A DNA stretch of 64,000 nucleotides from Ammonifex degensii KC4 (GCF_000024605.1 NC_013385.1:2060175-2124174); one strand, 5' to 3'. Shown: positions 41,580 through 50,800, counted from the first letter of the stretch. The notes: generated from the letters alone by a model not told the origin. A program made the numbers and translations.

Positions 41580-41586
41580 AACCTCC

Positions 41587-43125
41587 CTAATCCTCCAGCT
41601 CCAGGCGGGGAAAGAGAGGTTCTCCCTTAGCCACCCGGATGCCGGGGGGCAACTGGCCCCACTTCAGCGACTCAAAAGTGTGCAGCGCGGGTAAGGAAGC
41701 AATACCCAGCTGCGGCCAGACGCGCGGCGGGAAGCCGGGCATGAAGGGGCCGAGGAGGACAGTAATGAAGCGGTAGACCTCTAGCACGTTGTAAATCACC
41801 GTGTCGAAGCGCTTTTTCCGGCCGGGATCCTTGCCCAGCCTCCAAGGGGCGGTTTCATCCAGGTACTTGTTGGCTCGTCCCACCAGCTGCCAGATGGCCG
41901 CCAGCGCCTCGGAAAGCTGGAGCTGATCTACCAACTCGGCGACCCGGGCGGGGGTGGATATAGCTAAGGCGATAAGTTCGTCATCCGGCCCTTCCTTCTC
42001 TACCGGCTCTCCTATTACTCCTTCCCCGTACTTCTCCAGGACGGTGAGGGTGCGGTAGAGGAGGTTGCCCAGATCGTTGGCCAGGTCGTAGTTGAGCCTC
42101 TTGACCAGGTTCTTTTCCTCGTACTCCCCGTCGGCGCCGAAGGCCAGCTCCCGCAGCAGGTAGTAGCGTACCGCGTCCACGCCGTACTTGTCGATGAGGT
42201 AGTGGGGATCGATCACGTTGCCTTTGGACTTCGACATCTTACCCCCTTCCACCAGGAGCCAGCCGTGCCCCACCACGCGCCGCGGCAGCTCCAGGCCCAG
42301 GGCCATGAGTATGCTGGGCCAGATGATGGCGTGGAAACGCACGATATCCTTACCCACCAGATGAACGTCGGCCGGCCAGTAGCGCTTGAAGCGCTCGTCA
42401 TCCTCCGTGCCATAGCCCAGGGCAGACAGGTAGTTGGTGAGGGCGTCGATCCAGACGTAGATGACATGCCGGGGATCGAAAGGTACAGGGATACCCCAGG
42501 AAAAGGTGGTACGGGAGACACAGAGGTCTTCCAGCCCGCCGCGGATAAAACTTATAACTTCGTTGCGGCGTGCCGGCGGCTGGATGAAGTCCGGGTGCTC
42601 TTCGATGTAGGCCAGCAGCCGATCGGCGTAAGCCGACAGACGGAAGAAATAACTCTCCTCCTGTAAAAGCTCCACCGGCCTGCCGCAATCTGGGCACTTG
42701 CCGTCCACCAGCTGCCGGGCTGTCCAGAAGGTCTCACAGGGGGTGCAGTACCAGCCTTGGTAAGTCGACTTATAGATGTCCCCCTGCTCGTAAAGCTTCT
42801 GAAAGATCTTCTGGGCCACCACTTTATGCCGGGGTTCGGTGGTGCGGATGAAGTCGTCGTAGGAGATTTCTAGGCGAGCCCAGAGCTCTTTGAAGCTGGC
42901 CACTATCTCGTCAACGTAGGACTGGGGATCCTTCCCCTTGCTCTTGGCGGTGCGCTCTATTTTCTGCCCGTGCTCGTCCGCCCCGGTGAGAAAGAAAACG
43001 TCGTAGCCCTCCATTCGCTTGAAGCGCGCCACCGTATCTGCGGCCACGGTGGTGTAGGCATGCCCGATGTGCAAGCGGTCGCTCGGATAGTAGATGGGAG
43101 TGGTTATATAGAATTTCCCGCGCAC
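41587..43125 (-). CDS. metG: Methionyl-tRNA synthetase
   Basis: Charges tRNA-Met, including the initiator. The ATP signature appears as SDRLHIGHAYT and the KMSKS loop as GGKMSKSKGNV. The zinc knuckle has CTPC and CPDC pairs. The GTG at 43125 has a GGAAAGGAG site just upstream and begins at the family start (VRGKFYITTPIYYP); the frame itself opens at 43182. At about 512 residues it lacks the C-terminal tRNA-binding (Trbp111-like) domain that many bacterial enzymes carry. Confidence 0.95.
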   Translation of the reverse strand: MRGKFYITTPIYYPSDRLHIGHAYTTVAADTVARFKRMEGYDVFFLTGADEHGQKIERTAKSKGKDPQSYVDEIVASFKELWARLEISYDDFIRTTEPRHKVVAQKIFQKLYEQGDIYKSTYQGWYCTPCETFWTARQLVDGKCPDCGRPVELLQEESYFFRLSAYADRLLAYIEEHPDFIQPPARRNEVISFIRGGLEDLCVSRTTFSWGIPVPFDPRHVIYVWIDALTNYLSALGYGTEDDERFKRYWPADVHLVGKDIVRFHAIIWPSILMALGLELPRRVVGHGWLLVEGGKMSKSKGNVIDPHYLIDKYGVDAVRYYLLRELAFGADGEYEEKNLVKRLNYDLANDLGNLLYRTLTVLEKYGEGVIGEPVEKEGPDDELIALAISTPARVAELVDQLQLSEALAAIWQLVGRANKYLDETAPWRLGKDPGRKKRFDTVIYNVLEVYRFITVLLGPFMPGFPPRVWPQLGIASLPALHTFESLKWGQLPPGIRVAKGEPLFPRLELED

Positions 43126-43268
43126 CAACGCTCCTTTCCCCTTTCCGCCGAAGTCAAGCACCATTGTAGTTAAGCGGTACATGAGGTGTCAACGCTTCCA
43201 AGAACACCACGACCCAAAGACGACGACGCTTGCTTTTAAACTTCGCTTAAATTTTTTGCCGACAGGTA

Positions 43269-43297
43269 TTGACTTTAACCGGCACCCTTGGTAGCAT
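43269..43297 (+). promoter_or_regulatory. Probable sigma-A promoter for abrB-like gene
   Basis: TTGACT (43269-43274) and TAGCAT (43292-43297) are separated by 17 bases and precede the AbrB-type gene by about 50 bp. The -10 box is one or two bases off consensus. Confidence 0.5.
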
Positions 43298-43349
43298 TTA
43301 CTGGGTTGTGTTTTTACATGCAATGTCATTTCAGGGGGGAGGGATAGGC

Positions 43350-43619
43350 GTGAAGTCGACAGGCATCGTCCGCAAGGTGGACGAGCTCGGGCGGGTGGTG
43401 ATTCCCATCGAGCTGCGGCGCACCTTGGGAATCGCCGAGAAGGATCCGCTGGAGATCTACGTGGACCACGAAAAGATCATCCTCAAGAAGTACGAACCCG
43501 CCTGCATCTTCTGCGGCTCGGCCGTGGACGTCCAGCAGTTCCGGGGCAAGCTCATCTGCCGCGAGTGTATCAACGCCATGGCCAGCCAGGCGCAGGCCAC
43601 CGAAGCAAAGGCTATGTAG
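43350..43619 (+). CDS. abrB: AbrB-family regulator with C-terminal zinc ribbon
   Basis: An 89-residue transition-state-type regulator. Residues 1-48 form the AbrB domain (MKSTGIVRKVDELGRVVIPI, LRRTLGIAEKDPLEIYV) and the C-terminus adds CIFCGS...CREC, a zinc-ribbon-like pair. The GTG at 43350 has GGGGGGAGGG eight bases upstream. It is divergent from metG and its stop overlaps the convergent rsmI by eight bases. It resembles Bacillus AbrB, which sits at the same place next to metG. Confidence 0.9.
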   Translation: MKSTGIVRKVDELGRVVIPIELRRTLGIAEKDPLEIYVDHEKIILKKYEPACIFCGSAVDVQQFRGKLICRECINAMASQAQATEAKAM

Positions 43620-44442
43620 CCCGTCGCACCAGCAAGGCATAAACCTCACGCGCCGACCAACCACAACGGCGGGCAGCCTCTTTGACGGCTGCCCGCTTCG
43701 CTTTCCCCTCGGCCAGCAAGCGCTCCACCTCAGCCAGCACCTCCTCCGGCGGAGCCGCTTCTTTTTCCTCTTCCCCCTTGCCCGCCAGCACTATGGTAAT
43801 CTCCCCCTTAGGAGGGTGGGCGCGGAAGTGCTCCAGAGCTTGTCTTATAGTACCCCGAAAAACTTCTTCGTGCGCTTTGGTGAGTTCTCGCGCCACCGCC
43901 ACCTGCCTGTCCTCCCCCAAGAAGGCCTGCAGCTCCGCCAGAGTGCAAGCCAAGCGGTGCGGGGCCTCAAACAGAACAATGGTTCGCGTCTCCTCCTTGA
44001 GGCGCTCCAGATGTTGCTTCCTTTTGCTCTGCGGCAAAAACCCCTCGAAAACAAAGCGCCGGGTATCCAGGCCCGAAGCCACCAAGGCGGTCAGCACCGC
44101 GCTCGGTCCCGGCAAGACCTCCACCTCTATTCCTTCCTCCAGGGCCGCCCGGACAAGCTCCGCTCCCGGGTCGGAAATGCCGGGCATGCCGGCGTCTGAT
44201 ACCAGAGCTATCTTCTGCCCCTCCTTGAGTTTCTGCAAAAGCTCTTTGCCCCGCTTCTTCTGGTTGTGGGCATGGTAGCTTACAAGCTTGGTGTGGATGT
44301 CGTAGTGGTTTAAAAGCTTGCGCGTGTGGCGCGTATCCTCTGCCGCCACCAAGTCCACTTCCCGCAACACCCGCAGGACTCGCAAGGTTACGTCCTCCAA
44401 GTTCCCTATGGGGGTGGGGCAAACGTAGAGCTTGCCCTTCAC
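43612..44442 (-). CDS. rsmI: 16S rRNA (cytidine1402-2'-O)-methyltransferase
   Basis: RsmI 2'-O-methylates C1402 of 16S rRNA in the decoding centre. The tetrapyrrole-methylase-like fold is visible: LYVCPTPIGNLEDVTLRVL, AEDTRHTRKLLNHY, LVSDAGMPGISDPGAELV and VLPGPSAVLTALVASGL. The GTG at 44442 has AGGAG nine bases upstream and overlaps the ricT stop as GTGA. The frame continues 33 codons upstream without family similarity. Length about 276 is standard. Confidence 0.95.
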   Translation of the reverse strand: MKGKLYVCPTPIGNLEDVTLRVLRVLREVDLVAAEDTRHTRKLLNHYDIHTKLVSYHAHNQKKRGKELLQKLKEGQKIALVSDAGMPGISDPGAELVRAALEEGIEVEVLPGPSAVLTALVASGLDTRRFVFEGFLPQSKRKQHLERLKEETRTIVLFEAPHRLACTLAELQAFLGEDRQVAVARELTKAHEEVFRGTIRQALEHFRAHPPKGEITIVLAGKGEEEKEAAPPEEVLAEVERLLAEGKAKRAAVKEAARRCGWSAREVYALLVRRAT

Positions 44443-45125
44443 GAAAGGTTCTCCTCCCCGGTGAGCTCCTCGACACCGTTTTCCTCCGCCAGGCAGTAGT
44501 TCTCCATCTCGAAGCGTAGGCAGCACATCAGCCGCCCGCACACCCCCGAAATTTTAGCCGGGTTGAGTACCAGGTTTTGTCCCTTGGCAAGTCTTATAGA
44601 GATGGGGGCGAACTCCGTAAGCCAGGTGGCGCAGCACAGCTCCCGGCCGCAGGGACCGAGCCCCCCTATGAACTTGGCCTCGTCGCGCACCCCTATCTGC
44701 CGGAGTTCTATCCGGGTGCGGAAGACCGAGGCTAGGTCCCGCACCAGCTGCCGGAAGTCCACCCTTCCCTCGGCCGTGAAGTAAAAGACGATCTTGCTGC
44801 CGTCCAAAGTGTACTCCACGTCCACCAGCTTCATGGGCAGGCCGTGGGCGGCAATCTTGTCCTTGCAGATCTCTTTGGCTTCCCGCTCCCTTTCGAGGAG
44901 CTTTCGCCAAGTGCGCATGTCCTCTTGAGTGGCCAGGCGAAGCACCGGCTTAAGCTCGGCAGGATCAATGTCGACCTCCACCGGACCCTTAACCACCCAG
45001 CCGAGCTCCATCCCCCGGCTCGTTTCCACCACCACCCGGTCCCCCGGCTTGAGGGTTAAAAAACCCGGGTCAAAGTAATAGATCTTTCCCGCTCTGCGAA
45101 AGCGCACCCCTACGGCCAAGGTCAA
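44439..45125 (-). CDS. ricT: RicT / PSP1-domain protein (YaaT)
   Basis: A 228-residue PSP1-domain protein; in B. subtilis RicT joins RicA and RicF to form an Fe-S-carrying complex that assists RNase Y and sporulation phosphorelay control. Conserved cysteines occur in GGLGPCGRELCCATWL and SGVCGRLMCCLRFE. It follows holB after four bases and is coupled to rsmI, matching the Bacillus order. Confidence 0.93.
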   Translation of the reverse strand: MTLAVGVRFRRAGKIYYFDPGFLTLKPGDRVVVETSRGMELGWVVKGPVEVDIDPAELKPVLRLATQEDMRTWRKLLEREREAKEICKDKIAAHGLPMKLVDVEYTLDGSKIVFYFTAEGRVDFRQLVRDLASVFRTRIELRQIGVRDEAKFIGGLGPCGRELCCATWLTEFAPISIRLAKGQNLVLNPAKISGVCGRLMCCLRFEMENYCLAEENGVEELTGEENLS

Positions 45126-45129
45126 GGGT

Positions 45130-46092
45130 TCATTCCCCCCTTTTTCGCGCCAATCCTACCACCAGCCCCTCCAGACACACGGCTGGGCGTACATTAAACC
45201 GGAGCCACTGCCGGGCCTTGTCCGCCAGGTCTCCCGCTACCAGAAGGTAATCAAGAGGAAGATCAGTTTCTTCCCAGAACTTTTCCTCCCGATCCCCGTT
45301 GAGCAAGAGCTTGGGCTCGCGTGTGAGCTGAAAGACCAGAAAATCCCGCACCCAGAGGGTGAAGAAATCGAGTACGGTCAAAGCCAGGTCCTTGTCCTTG
45401 ACTTCCTCCCACGAGAGCAAGGTGCGCAGGCGCGGAGCCACTAGTAACTCCAGCGCCCTTTCCCGCCAGATTTTTACCCGCTCCTCGCTCAAAGTCAAGG
45501 CCTTTCCTAAGCTCCCGCCGGAGAGAGAGGCTAGGCAGGCGGCCTCTTCCGGAGGAAAACCTCTTTCTTTCAGGCAGGCGGCCACCACACTGCGGGGCAA
45601 CCGGCCGAACTTCACCTCCCGGCAGCGCGACACCACGGTAGGCAGGAGGGCTTCTTTCTGGGAGGTGACCAGGAGGAAGCAGACAAGCCGGGGTGGTTCT
45701 TCCAAGAGTTTAAGCATGGCGTTCTGGGCCTCAAGCGTCAGGCTCTCCGCCTGGTCTATGACCGCCACCCGGTATCCCGAGGCGGAACGGTAAACTTTGC
45801 TAAGCAGCTCCTTCACCAGGGCTATGCCCAGGCTCCCTCCCTGCTCCGGAGCCAGGAAATAGTAGTTGGGATGGTTACCCATCCGGAAGAGACGACAGGA
45901 ACGGCACTCTCCGCACGGCCTTTCTCTCGGGGCCAAGCAGAGAATAGAGCAGGCGAAAAACTCTGCCGTCGTTCTTTTCCCCACTCCCTCCGGGCCGCTG
46001 AAAAGGTAGGCGTGGGCGATACGACCCGTCTCTAGGTCCCGCCTTAGCAGCCTTAACGCCCGTTCTTGCCCCAAAACTACCCCGAAGACCAT
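45130..46092 (-). CDS. holB: DNA polymerase III delta' subunit
   Basis: Clamp-loader subunit of 320 residues. It has a P-loop-like GPEGVGKRTTAEFF, a zinc-binding cluster (CLAPRERPCGECRSCRLF), and the sensor helices VAVIDQAESLTLEAQNAMLK and SRCREVKFGRLP. Its start overlaps the 3' end of tmk by 16 bases. The darA (yaaQ) and yaaR genes that lie between tmk and holB in Bacillus are missing here. Confidence 0.93.
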   Translation of the reverse strand: MVFGVVLGQERALRLLRRDLETGRIAHAYLFSGPEGVGKRTTAEFFACSILCLAPRERPCGECRSCRLFRMGNHPNYYFLAPEQGGSLGIALVKELLSKVYRSASGYRVAVIDQAESLTLEAQNAMLKLLEEPPRLVCFLLVTSQKEALLPTVVSRCREVKFGRLPRSVVAACLKERGFPPEEAACLASLSGGSLGKALTLSEERVKIWRERALELLVAPRLRTLLSWEEVKDKDLALTVLDFFTLWVRDFLVFQLTREPKLLLNGDREEKFWEETDLPLDYLLVAGDLADKARQWLRFNVRPAVCLEGLVVGLARKRGE

Positions 46093-46685
46093 CGCGCCAG
46101 GGCCTCCTCCACCAAGGCCCAGATCCGCCTGCTTACCTCCTCAACGCTACCTTGCCCGTCTACCACCAGAACCTTGGCCGCCCGCTCTTTTGCCAAGTTC
46201 AAGTAGCGCTCCCGCACGATCTCTAGCTTCTGCCTTATCTCTTCCCGGAGATCCCCCTTGCCCCTTGCCAGCGCCTCTTCTGCCTTCAGATCTATAACCA
46301 GAGTGAGGTCCGGCTCAAGCCCTCCGGTGACCCAAGAGTTGAGCTGGGCAAGCTTGTCCGGCTCCAGCCCTAGCGCCCCTTGGTAGGCCAAGGTGCTGAG
46401 ACTGAAGCGGTCTCCTACCACGACCTTCCCCTTGGCCAGGGCAGGCTTTATCACTTCTTCTACGAGCTGAGCCCGGCTGGCCAGGAAAAGGCAGGCTTCC
46501 GCCCAGGGAGCAAGCTCTTCTTTTTGCAAAAGCTCTCTTATGGCCTCCCCTAGCCGCGTACCCCCGGGCTCCCTTACCTCCACCACTTCTCTCCCTTGCT
46601 CTCGCAGCTTTTGAGCCAGAATTCTGGCCTGAGTGGTCTTGCCCACCCCGTCTATGCCTTCCAAAACGATAAAAAAGCCGCGCAT
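46077..46685 (-). CDS. tmk: Thymidylate kinase
   Basis: Phosphorylates dTMP to dTDP. The 202-residue protein starts FFIVLEGIDGVGKTTQARIL (P-loop), followed by the DR(Y/F)-type motif VVGDRFSLSTLAYQG and the LID region with Arg residues. The EPGGTRLGEAIRELL stretch is a further family signature. It lies between the PLP decarboxylase gene and holB, as in Bacillus (yaaO-tmk). Confidence 0.96.
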   Translation of the reverse strand: MRGFFIVLEGIDGVGKTTQARILAQKLREQGREVVEVREPGGTRLGEAIRELLQKEELAPWAEACLFLASRAQLVEEVIKPALAKGKVVVGDRFSLSTLAYQGALGLEPDKLAQLNSWVTGGLEPDLTLVIDLKAEEALARGKGDLREEIRQKLEIVRERYLNLAKERAAKVLVVDGQGSVEEVSRRIWALVEEALARWSSG

Positions 46686-46688
46686 AAT

Positions 46689-48113
46689 CTATTTTACCAC
46701 CTTCACTCTGAGCTCATCTCCCGTCACTCCCTGCAGGCTGGCCCCCGCCGCACGCACCTTTACCACGTACTCCTCCACCTCCGGCGTCACTTCTTCCCCT
46801 GGCAAAAGGAGGGGAATCCCGGGAGGGGAAACGATGACTAGCCCCGAAGCCACCCGCCCCACTGCCTCCCTTAGTGGCACCCATGTGCTCGGTGCCAGCC
46901 AAGCCTCACGAGGAGGAAGATGTAAAGGGGAGAAGGGGAATCGAGGGATGGTGGTTCTTTTACGCCTTCCGGTCCGGCCAAGAATTTTAGCCACCGCCTC
47001 CACCAGCCGCCGGATATCCCGCCGCGTGTGCCCGGGGCTCGGGAGCAGGAGCACGTTGGCGAAGTCGGCCATCTCCACCACTACCCCGAGACTCTCCAGG
47101 CGCCGCGCCACCTCTAAACCACTAAGCCCCGCTGCGGTAAAATTGAGCACCAGCCGGGTAGGATCTAGGCGATACCCCGGAAGTTCACGCAAGACCTTTA
47201 CCCCTTCCAGCGCGGAAAGCTCGTCCGCCGCCTCCGCCGCCAACTCTAGTAGGCGGGAAATGAGCTTCTCTCCTTTCGCACCGGACCAGTACTGGCGCGC
47301 GGCGTCCAGGGAGGCCATGAGCAGGTAAGAGGGACTGCTCGTCTGAAGCAGCATGAGGGCTTCCCGCACCTCCGCCTCCCCGAGCTTCTCTCCCCGCAGG
47401 TGCAGCCAGGCCGTCTGGGTAAGCCCGCTTAACCGTTTGTGGGCGCTTTCTACCGCCGCCTCGGCCCCGCAGGCCAGCGCCTTCGGGGGAAGGGAGGGGT
47501 GCAGACCGAAAAGGGTCCCGTGGGCCGCGTCCACCAGAAGGGGAATCCCCCTTTTTCGCGCCAACTCGGCCAGGAGCTCCAGCTCAATCGCTAGACCATA
47601 ATAATCGGGGTAGAGGCAGAAAAGAGCTCGAGCCTCCGGTTCAAGAGCTAGCCGCTCCGCGTAGGCCGAAGGAGGAGGAGGGAGGAGGATCCCCCACTCC
47701 TCCGAGAAGGACGAAGGGATAAATACGGGCTCGGCGCCGGAAAGGCAAAGGGCCGCCACCGCTGAGCGGTGAACCGCCCGGGGCAGGAGTATCTTGTCTC
47801 CTGGACGGAGGGCGGCCAGGAAAAGGGCCATTACTCCTGCCGTACTCCCGTTGACCAGAAAGAAGGAATACCGAGCACCGGCCCAAGCCGCCGCCAACTC
47901 TTGGGCCTCCGCCACCGGCCCGGAAGGGGTGTAAAGATCACCCAGGCCCGGAACTTCGGTCAAGTCGGCGGCAAAAACAGCTCGACCCCACCAGCGCCGT
48001 AGGCTTGGCGGGGCCGCCCTTCCCTGTAAATGCCCGGGAGTGTGGAAGGGAAGCGGAGCAGATCGGCAGTAGCGCCTAAGAGCCTCCACTAGCGGCTGCT
48101 TTCTTGCCCTCAT
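46689..48113 (-). CDS. Orn/Lys/Arg decarboxylase family protein (YaaO-like)
   Basis: A 474-residue fold-type I PLP enzyme. The PLP lysine lies in ESAHKRLSGLTQTAW (about residue 222); FLVNGSTAGVMAL and VDAAHGTLFGLHP are cofactor-binding segments; the N-terminal FHTPGH motif is typical. It is likely to decarboxylate a basic amino acid to a polyamine precursor, but the substrate is not certain. Its predicted start lies 38 bases inside the ferredoxin gene; a GTG eight codons later is an alternative. Confidence 0.85.
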   Translation of the reverse strand: MRARKQPLVEALRRYCRSAPLPFHTPGHLQGRAAPPSLRRWWGRAVFAADLTEVPGLGDLYTPSGPVAEAQELAAAWAGARYSFFLVNGSTAGVMALFLAALRPGDKILLPRAVHRSAVAALCLSGAEPVFIPSSFSEEWGILLPPPPSAYAERLALEPEARALFCLYPDYYGLAIELELLAELARKRGIPLLVDAAHGTLFGLHPSLPPKALACGAEAAVESAHKRLSGLTQTAWLHLRGEKLGEAEVREALMLLQTSSPSYLLMASLDAARQYWSGAKGEKLISRLLELAAEAADELSALEGVKVLRELPGYRLDPTRLVLNFTAAGLSGLEVARRLESLGVVVEMADFANVLLLPSPGHTRRDIRRLVEAVAKILGRTGRRKRTTIPRFPFSPLHLPPREAWLAPSTWVPLREAVGRVASGLVIVSPPGIPLLLPGEEVTPEVEEYVVKVRAAGASLQGVTGDELRVKVVK

Positions 48114-48348
48114 CCCGTATCACCAGGATGGCGCAGTCCGGGCAAACATTTTGGCACATGCCGCAAGCGATACAGTCTTCCGTCGCCTCCACCGTAGGAG
48201 TGCCGTAGACACCCAGGTACTTGGACCACCTGAGGGCCTTCTTGGGGCACTTCTCAATACAAAGCCCACAACCCTTACAGAGACCGGGGAAAACGCAGAC
48301 CCTGCCTTTCCCCGTTTCGTATATGAGCGGCTCGCCGAAGTGCTGCAC
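48076..48348 (-). CDS. 2-oxoacid:ferredoxin oxidoreductase, ferredoxin (delta) subunit
   Basis: 90 residues with two [4Fe-4S] binding sets: CKGCGLCIEKCPKKAL and CIACGMCQNVCPDCAI. It is the last subunit gene of a four-subunit 2-oxoacid ferredoxin oxidoreductase (order ATPase-alpha-beta-gamma-delta) and receives electrons from the TPP/Fe-S core. Its C-terminal tail (EGKKAAASGGS) is short and flexible. It overlaps the PLP decarboxylase gene. Confidence 0.88.
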   Translation of the reverse strand: MQHFGEPLIYETGKGRVCVFPGLCKGCGLCIEKCPKKALRWSKYLGVYGTPTVEATEDCIACGMCQNVCPDCAILVIRDEGKKAAASGGS

Positions 48349-48362
48349 CTTGCTTAACCCCC

Positions 48363-48920
48363 CTAGCTTACCAGCGCCATGCCCTTCTCCAGAGCCCGAT
48401 AGTTGAGCTCCCGCAGGCTGGGATCCTTCTCGAAGCGGTGCCCCAGACGCTTCTCCAGGGCCTTCTTGGCATCTTCCAGCCCCACAATGGAGGTAAGTTT
48501 GATAAGCGCCCCCATAATGAGGATGTTGAAAACCCGGGGATGGAGTTCCTTGCGGGCCACCTCGATGCCGGGTATGGGGATCAGGCGCTTGGCCTCCTTG
48601 GGCAGTTCTTCCTCCTGAACGTCGGCGTGCGTGTCGTAAATGAAGATAGTTTCCGGCCCCACGTACTGCCGTGTCCGCCGAACCGCCCGCCCGCTCAGGG
48701 CCACCACGATGTCCGCCTTCTCGAACTTGGGAGCAGGTACAGGCTCGTCCCCTACCTGCAGGTAGGCCAGGGAGACTCCGCCCCGCTGCTCCACGCCGAA
48801 GGCCGGTATATAAAGGACCTCTTTCCCCTCATCGTAGGCCGCCTCGGCCAAGATCTCGGCCACCGCCTGCACTCCCTGTCCTCCCTCACCGGCCACCACG
48901 ATCTTAAGAGGTTTCCCCAT
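48363..48920 (-). CDS. korC: 2-oxoacid:ferredoxin oxidoreductase, gamma subunit
   Basis: A 185-residue gamma subunit with the VVAGEGGQGVQAVAEIL motif and FGVEQRGGVSLAYLQ, typical of KorC/PorC/VorC domains. It supports coenzyme-A-dependent release of the acyl group. Its start overlaps the beta subunit gene by 17 bases. The exact 2-oxoacid is not readable from this subunit. Confidence 0.9.
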   Translation of the reverse strand: MGKPLKIVVAGEGGQGVQAVAEILAEAAYDEGKEVLYIPAFGVEQRGGVSLAYLQVGDEPVPAPKFEKADIVVALSGRAVRRTRQYVGPETIFIYDTHADVQEEELPKEAKRLIPIPGIEVARKELHPRVFNILIMGALIKLTSIVGLEDAKKALEKRLGHRFEKDPSLRELNYRALEKGMALVS

Positions 48921-49692
48921 CCTTGACCTCTACCCCCTTCCCGCGCAGAGCCTCCGGCACCTTGAGCTCCCCCACCCGGAAGTAAGTGGGCATGAGTTTT
49001 TCCACCCATTCCCAGGTCTCCTTAGCGTTGGTCCGCCAGTTAGTGGGGCAGGCCGAGATCACCTCCACGAAAGAAAAACCCCGGCCGTCAATCTGGTTCT
49101 GCAAGGCCCGCTTGAAAAACTCCCGCAACTGCCCTGGACGGGCTACTGTACCTCTAGCTACATAAGCCCTTTCGTCGGTGATGGCTGCCACCATCTCCGG
49201 CCCCTGGGTGGGGTAACCGGTGATCTCCGGATCGCGGCCGTAAGGGGTAGTCTCCGTCTTCTGCCCTGGTAAGGTGGTAGGAGCCATCTGCCCTCCCGTC
49301 ATGCCGTACTGGGTGTTGTTGATGAGGATGGCCGTTATCTTCTCGTTGCGGGTGGCAGCGTTCACCAGGTGCTGGGCACCGATGGCGTACCCGCCGCCGT
49401 CTCCCATGTAGGCGATACAGATGAGCTCCGGGCGGGCTCGCTTAAGCCCCACCATCACGGGAATGGTGCGCCCGTGGTGGGTCTGCACGGTGTCTAAGTC
49501 AAAGAAGTCCCAGGCCAGAAGGGAACACCCGATGTCGCACCCGAAAACGGCTATCCCCTGTAGACCCAGCTCATCGATGGCCTGTCCCAGCGCCTTAAGG
49601 GCAATGCCGTGACCGCACCCCGGGCAAAACTTGTGGGGCTTGGTCTCCCTGCGCCAGCTTTTAGGCATGGGTGGCTGCAATATGTTCTGCAC
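48904..49692 (-). CDS. korB: 2-oxoacid:ferredoxin oxidoreductase, beta subunit (TPP-binding)
   Basis: 262 residues with the Fe-S/TPP motif FCPGCGHGIALKALGQAI, the diphosphate-binding YMGDGGGYAIGAQHLVN plus NNTQYGMTGGQ. The GTG at 49692 has GGAGGGG six bases upstream and overlaps the alpha gene by 32 bases. Sequence resembles 2-oxoglutarate and 2-ketoisovalerate types rather than pyruvate oxidoreductase; 2-oxoglutarate synthase for biosynthesis is the best guess. Confidence 0.9.
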   Translation of the reverse strand: MQNILQPPMPKSWRRETKPHKFCPGCGHGIALKALGQAIDELGLQGIAVFGCDIGCSLLAWDFFDLDTVQTHHGRTIPVMVGLKRARPELICIAYMGDGGGYAIGAQHLVNAATRNEKITAILINNTQYGMTGGQMAPTTLPGQKTETTPYGRDPEITGYPTQGPEMVAAITDERAYVARGTVARPGQLREFFKRALQNQIDGRGFSFVEVISACPTNWRTNAKETWEWVEKLMPTYFRVGELKVPEALRGKGVEVKDGETS

Positions 49693-50797
49693 CCTTTTCC
49701 CCTCCCTTGATCAGTTCCTGGGCGCGCGAGTAGATCTCCTCGGGGTTAATTCCCAGACCCGGCTTGAAAAGGGGGACGATCTCCACTTGCAGGCCGTAAA
49801 GCGCTTCCTTGACCAGGCGAGCAAACTGCCCGTAGGCCGACTCCGCCACCAGAATCCGCCGCACTTTCTCGGCCCGGCGCCGCATCGCCTCCACCGGTAG
49901 GGGACGCAGGGTTATGGGGCGGAAGTAGCCCACCGGGTAGCCGTCGCGGCGCAGGGCCCGCACCGCGCTCTTGACCGCCCGGGAGACCACCCCGTGGCTC
50001 ATCACCAGAAGCTCAGCCCCCTCCACCGCCTCCTCTTCAAATTCCACAACCTCCGGTATTATGGCCTCGTAGGCCCGAGCCAAGCCCATGATCACTTCAT
50101 AAAGCTCTTCCTCGGTGTTGTAGGTGTTGCGGTAGTGTCCCGGCAGCCTGTCCACTCCCGGCACGCCCGGCTTCCCCAAGAAAGGCTCGGTAGGCACCGG
50201 GCTCAAGCCCCTTATCTCCGGGTCGTATATGACCAGGGGCTCGCGCATCTTGGCCTGATAGCCATCCCCCAGGACGAAAGTGGGAAAGCGATACTTCCAG
50301 GCGGTGTTGAAAGCCTTGATGACGTAGTCGAAGAGTTCCTGGTTGCCAGCAGTGGAGTAGACGATACGGAAGCCTTCACCGTTTCCTCCCAAGGTGGTGA
50401 GGGTGACCTCCTGCTGCGAGTAGATCACCGTGCCCGTGGAGGGGCCGCCCCGCTGCATGATGATTACCACCACCGGCAGGCGCATCATTTCTGCCATGGC
50501 CATGGGTTCCTGCATGAGTACGTTCCCCGGCCCGGCGGTAGCGGTGAAGGCCCGCCTTCCACCCATGACCCCTCCTATGGTGGTGAAGCCGGCGGAGAGC
50601 TCGTCCTCCGTCTGCAAGAACATCCGGCCGTATTTGGGGGCCAACCTGGTCCAGTAGTGCATGATTTCGTTCTGCGGCGTGATGGGGTAACCGTACATGA
50701 TTTCGGCCCCTGCCGCTAAAGCTGCCCAGGCCACCACCTCGTTACCGGTCATGAAGACCTTCTTTTCTCCCTCTATGGGCTTCTCCACGAATTCCAC
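49661..50797 (-). CDS. korA: 2-oxoacid:ferredoxin oxidoreductase, alpha subunit
   Basis: A 378-residue alpha subunit with pyrimidine-binding and transketolase C-like domains: FMTGNEVVAWAALAAGAEIM, YGYPITPQNEIMHYW, AFTATAGPGNVLMQEPMAMA and VVIIMQRGGPSTGT. It lies three bases after the ATPase gene. Together with beta, gamma and delta it forms a complete enzyme that makes acyl-CoA and reduced ferredoxin in the cytoplasm. Confidence 0.92.
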   Translation of the reverse strand: MEFVEKPIEGEKKVFMTGNEVVAWAALAAGAEIMYGYPITPQNEIMHYWTRLAPKYGRMFLQTEDELSAGFTTIGGVMGGRRAFTATAGPGNVLMQEPMAMAEMMRLPVVVIIMQRGGPSTGTVIYSQQEVTLTTLGGNGEGFRIVYSTAGNQELFDYVIKAFNTAWKYRFPTFVLGDGYQAKMREPLVIYDPEIRGLSPVPTEPFLGKPGVPGVDRLPGHYRNTYNTEEELYEVIMGLARAYEAIIPEVVEFEEEAVEGAELLVMSHGVVSRAVKSAVRALRRDGYPVGYFRPITLRPLPVEAMRRRAEKVRRILVAESAYGQFARLVKEALYGLQVEIVPLFKPGLGINPEEIYSRAQELIKGGEKGAEHIAATHA

Positions 50798-50800
50798 CTC

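Noticed and set aside
43183-43349. T-box or SAM riboswitch before metG
   Set aside because: The 167-bp gap shows no T-box sequence, no anti-terminator pairing and too little space.
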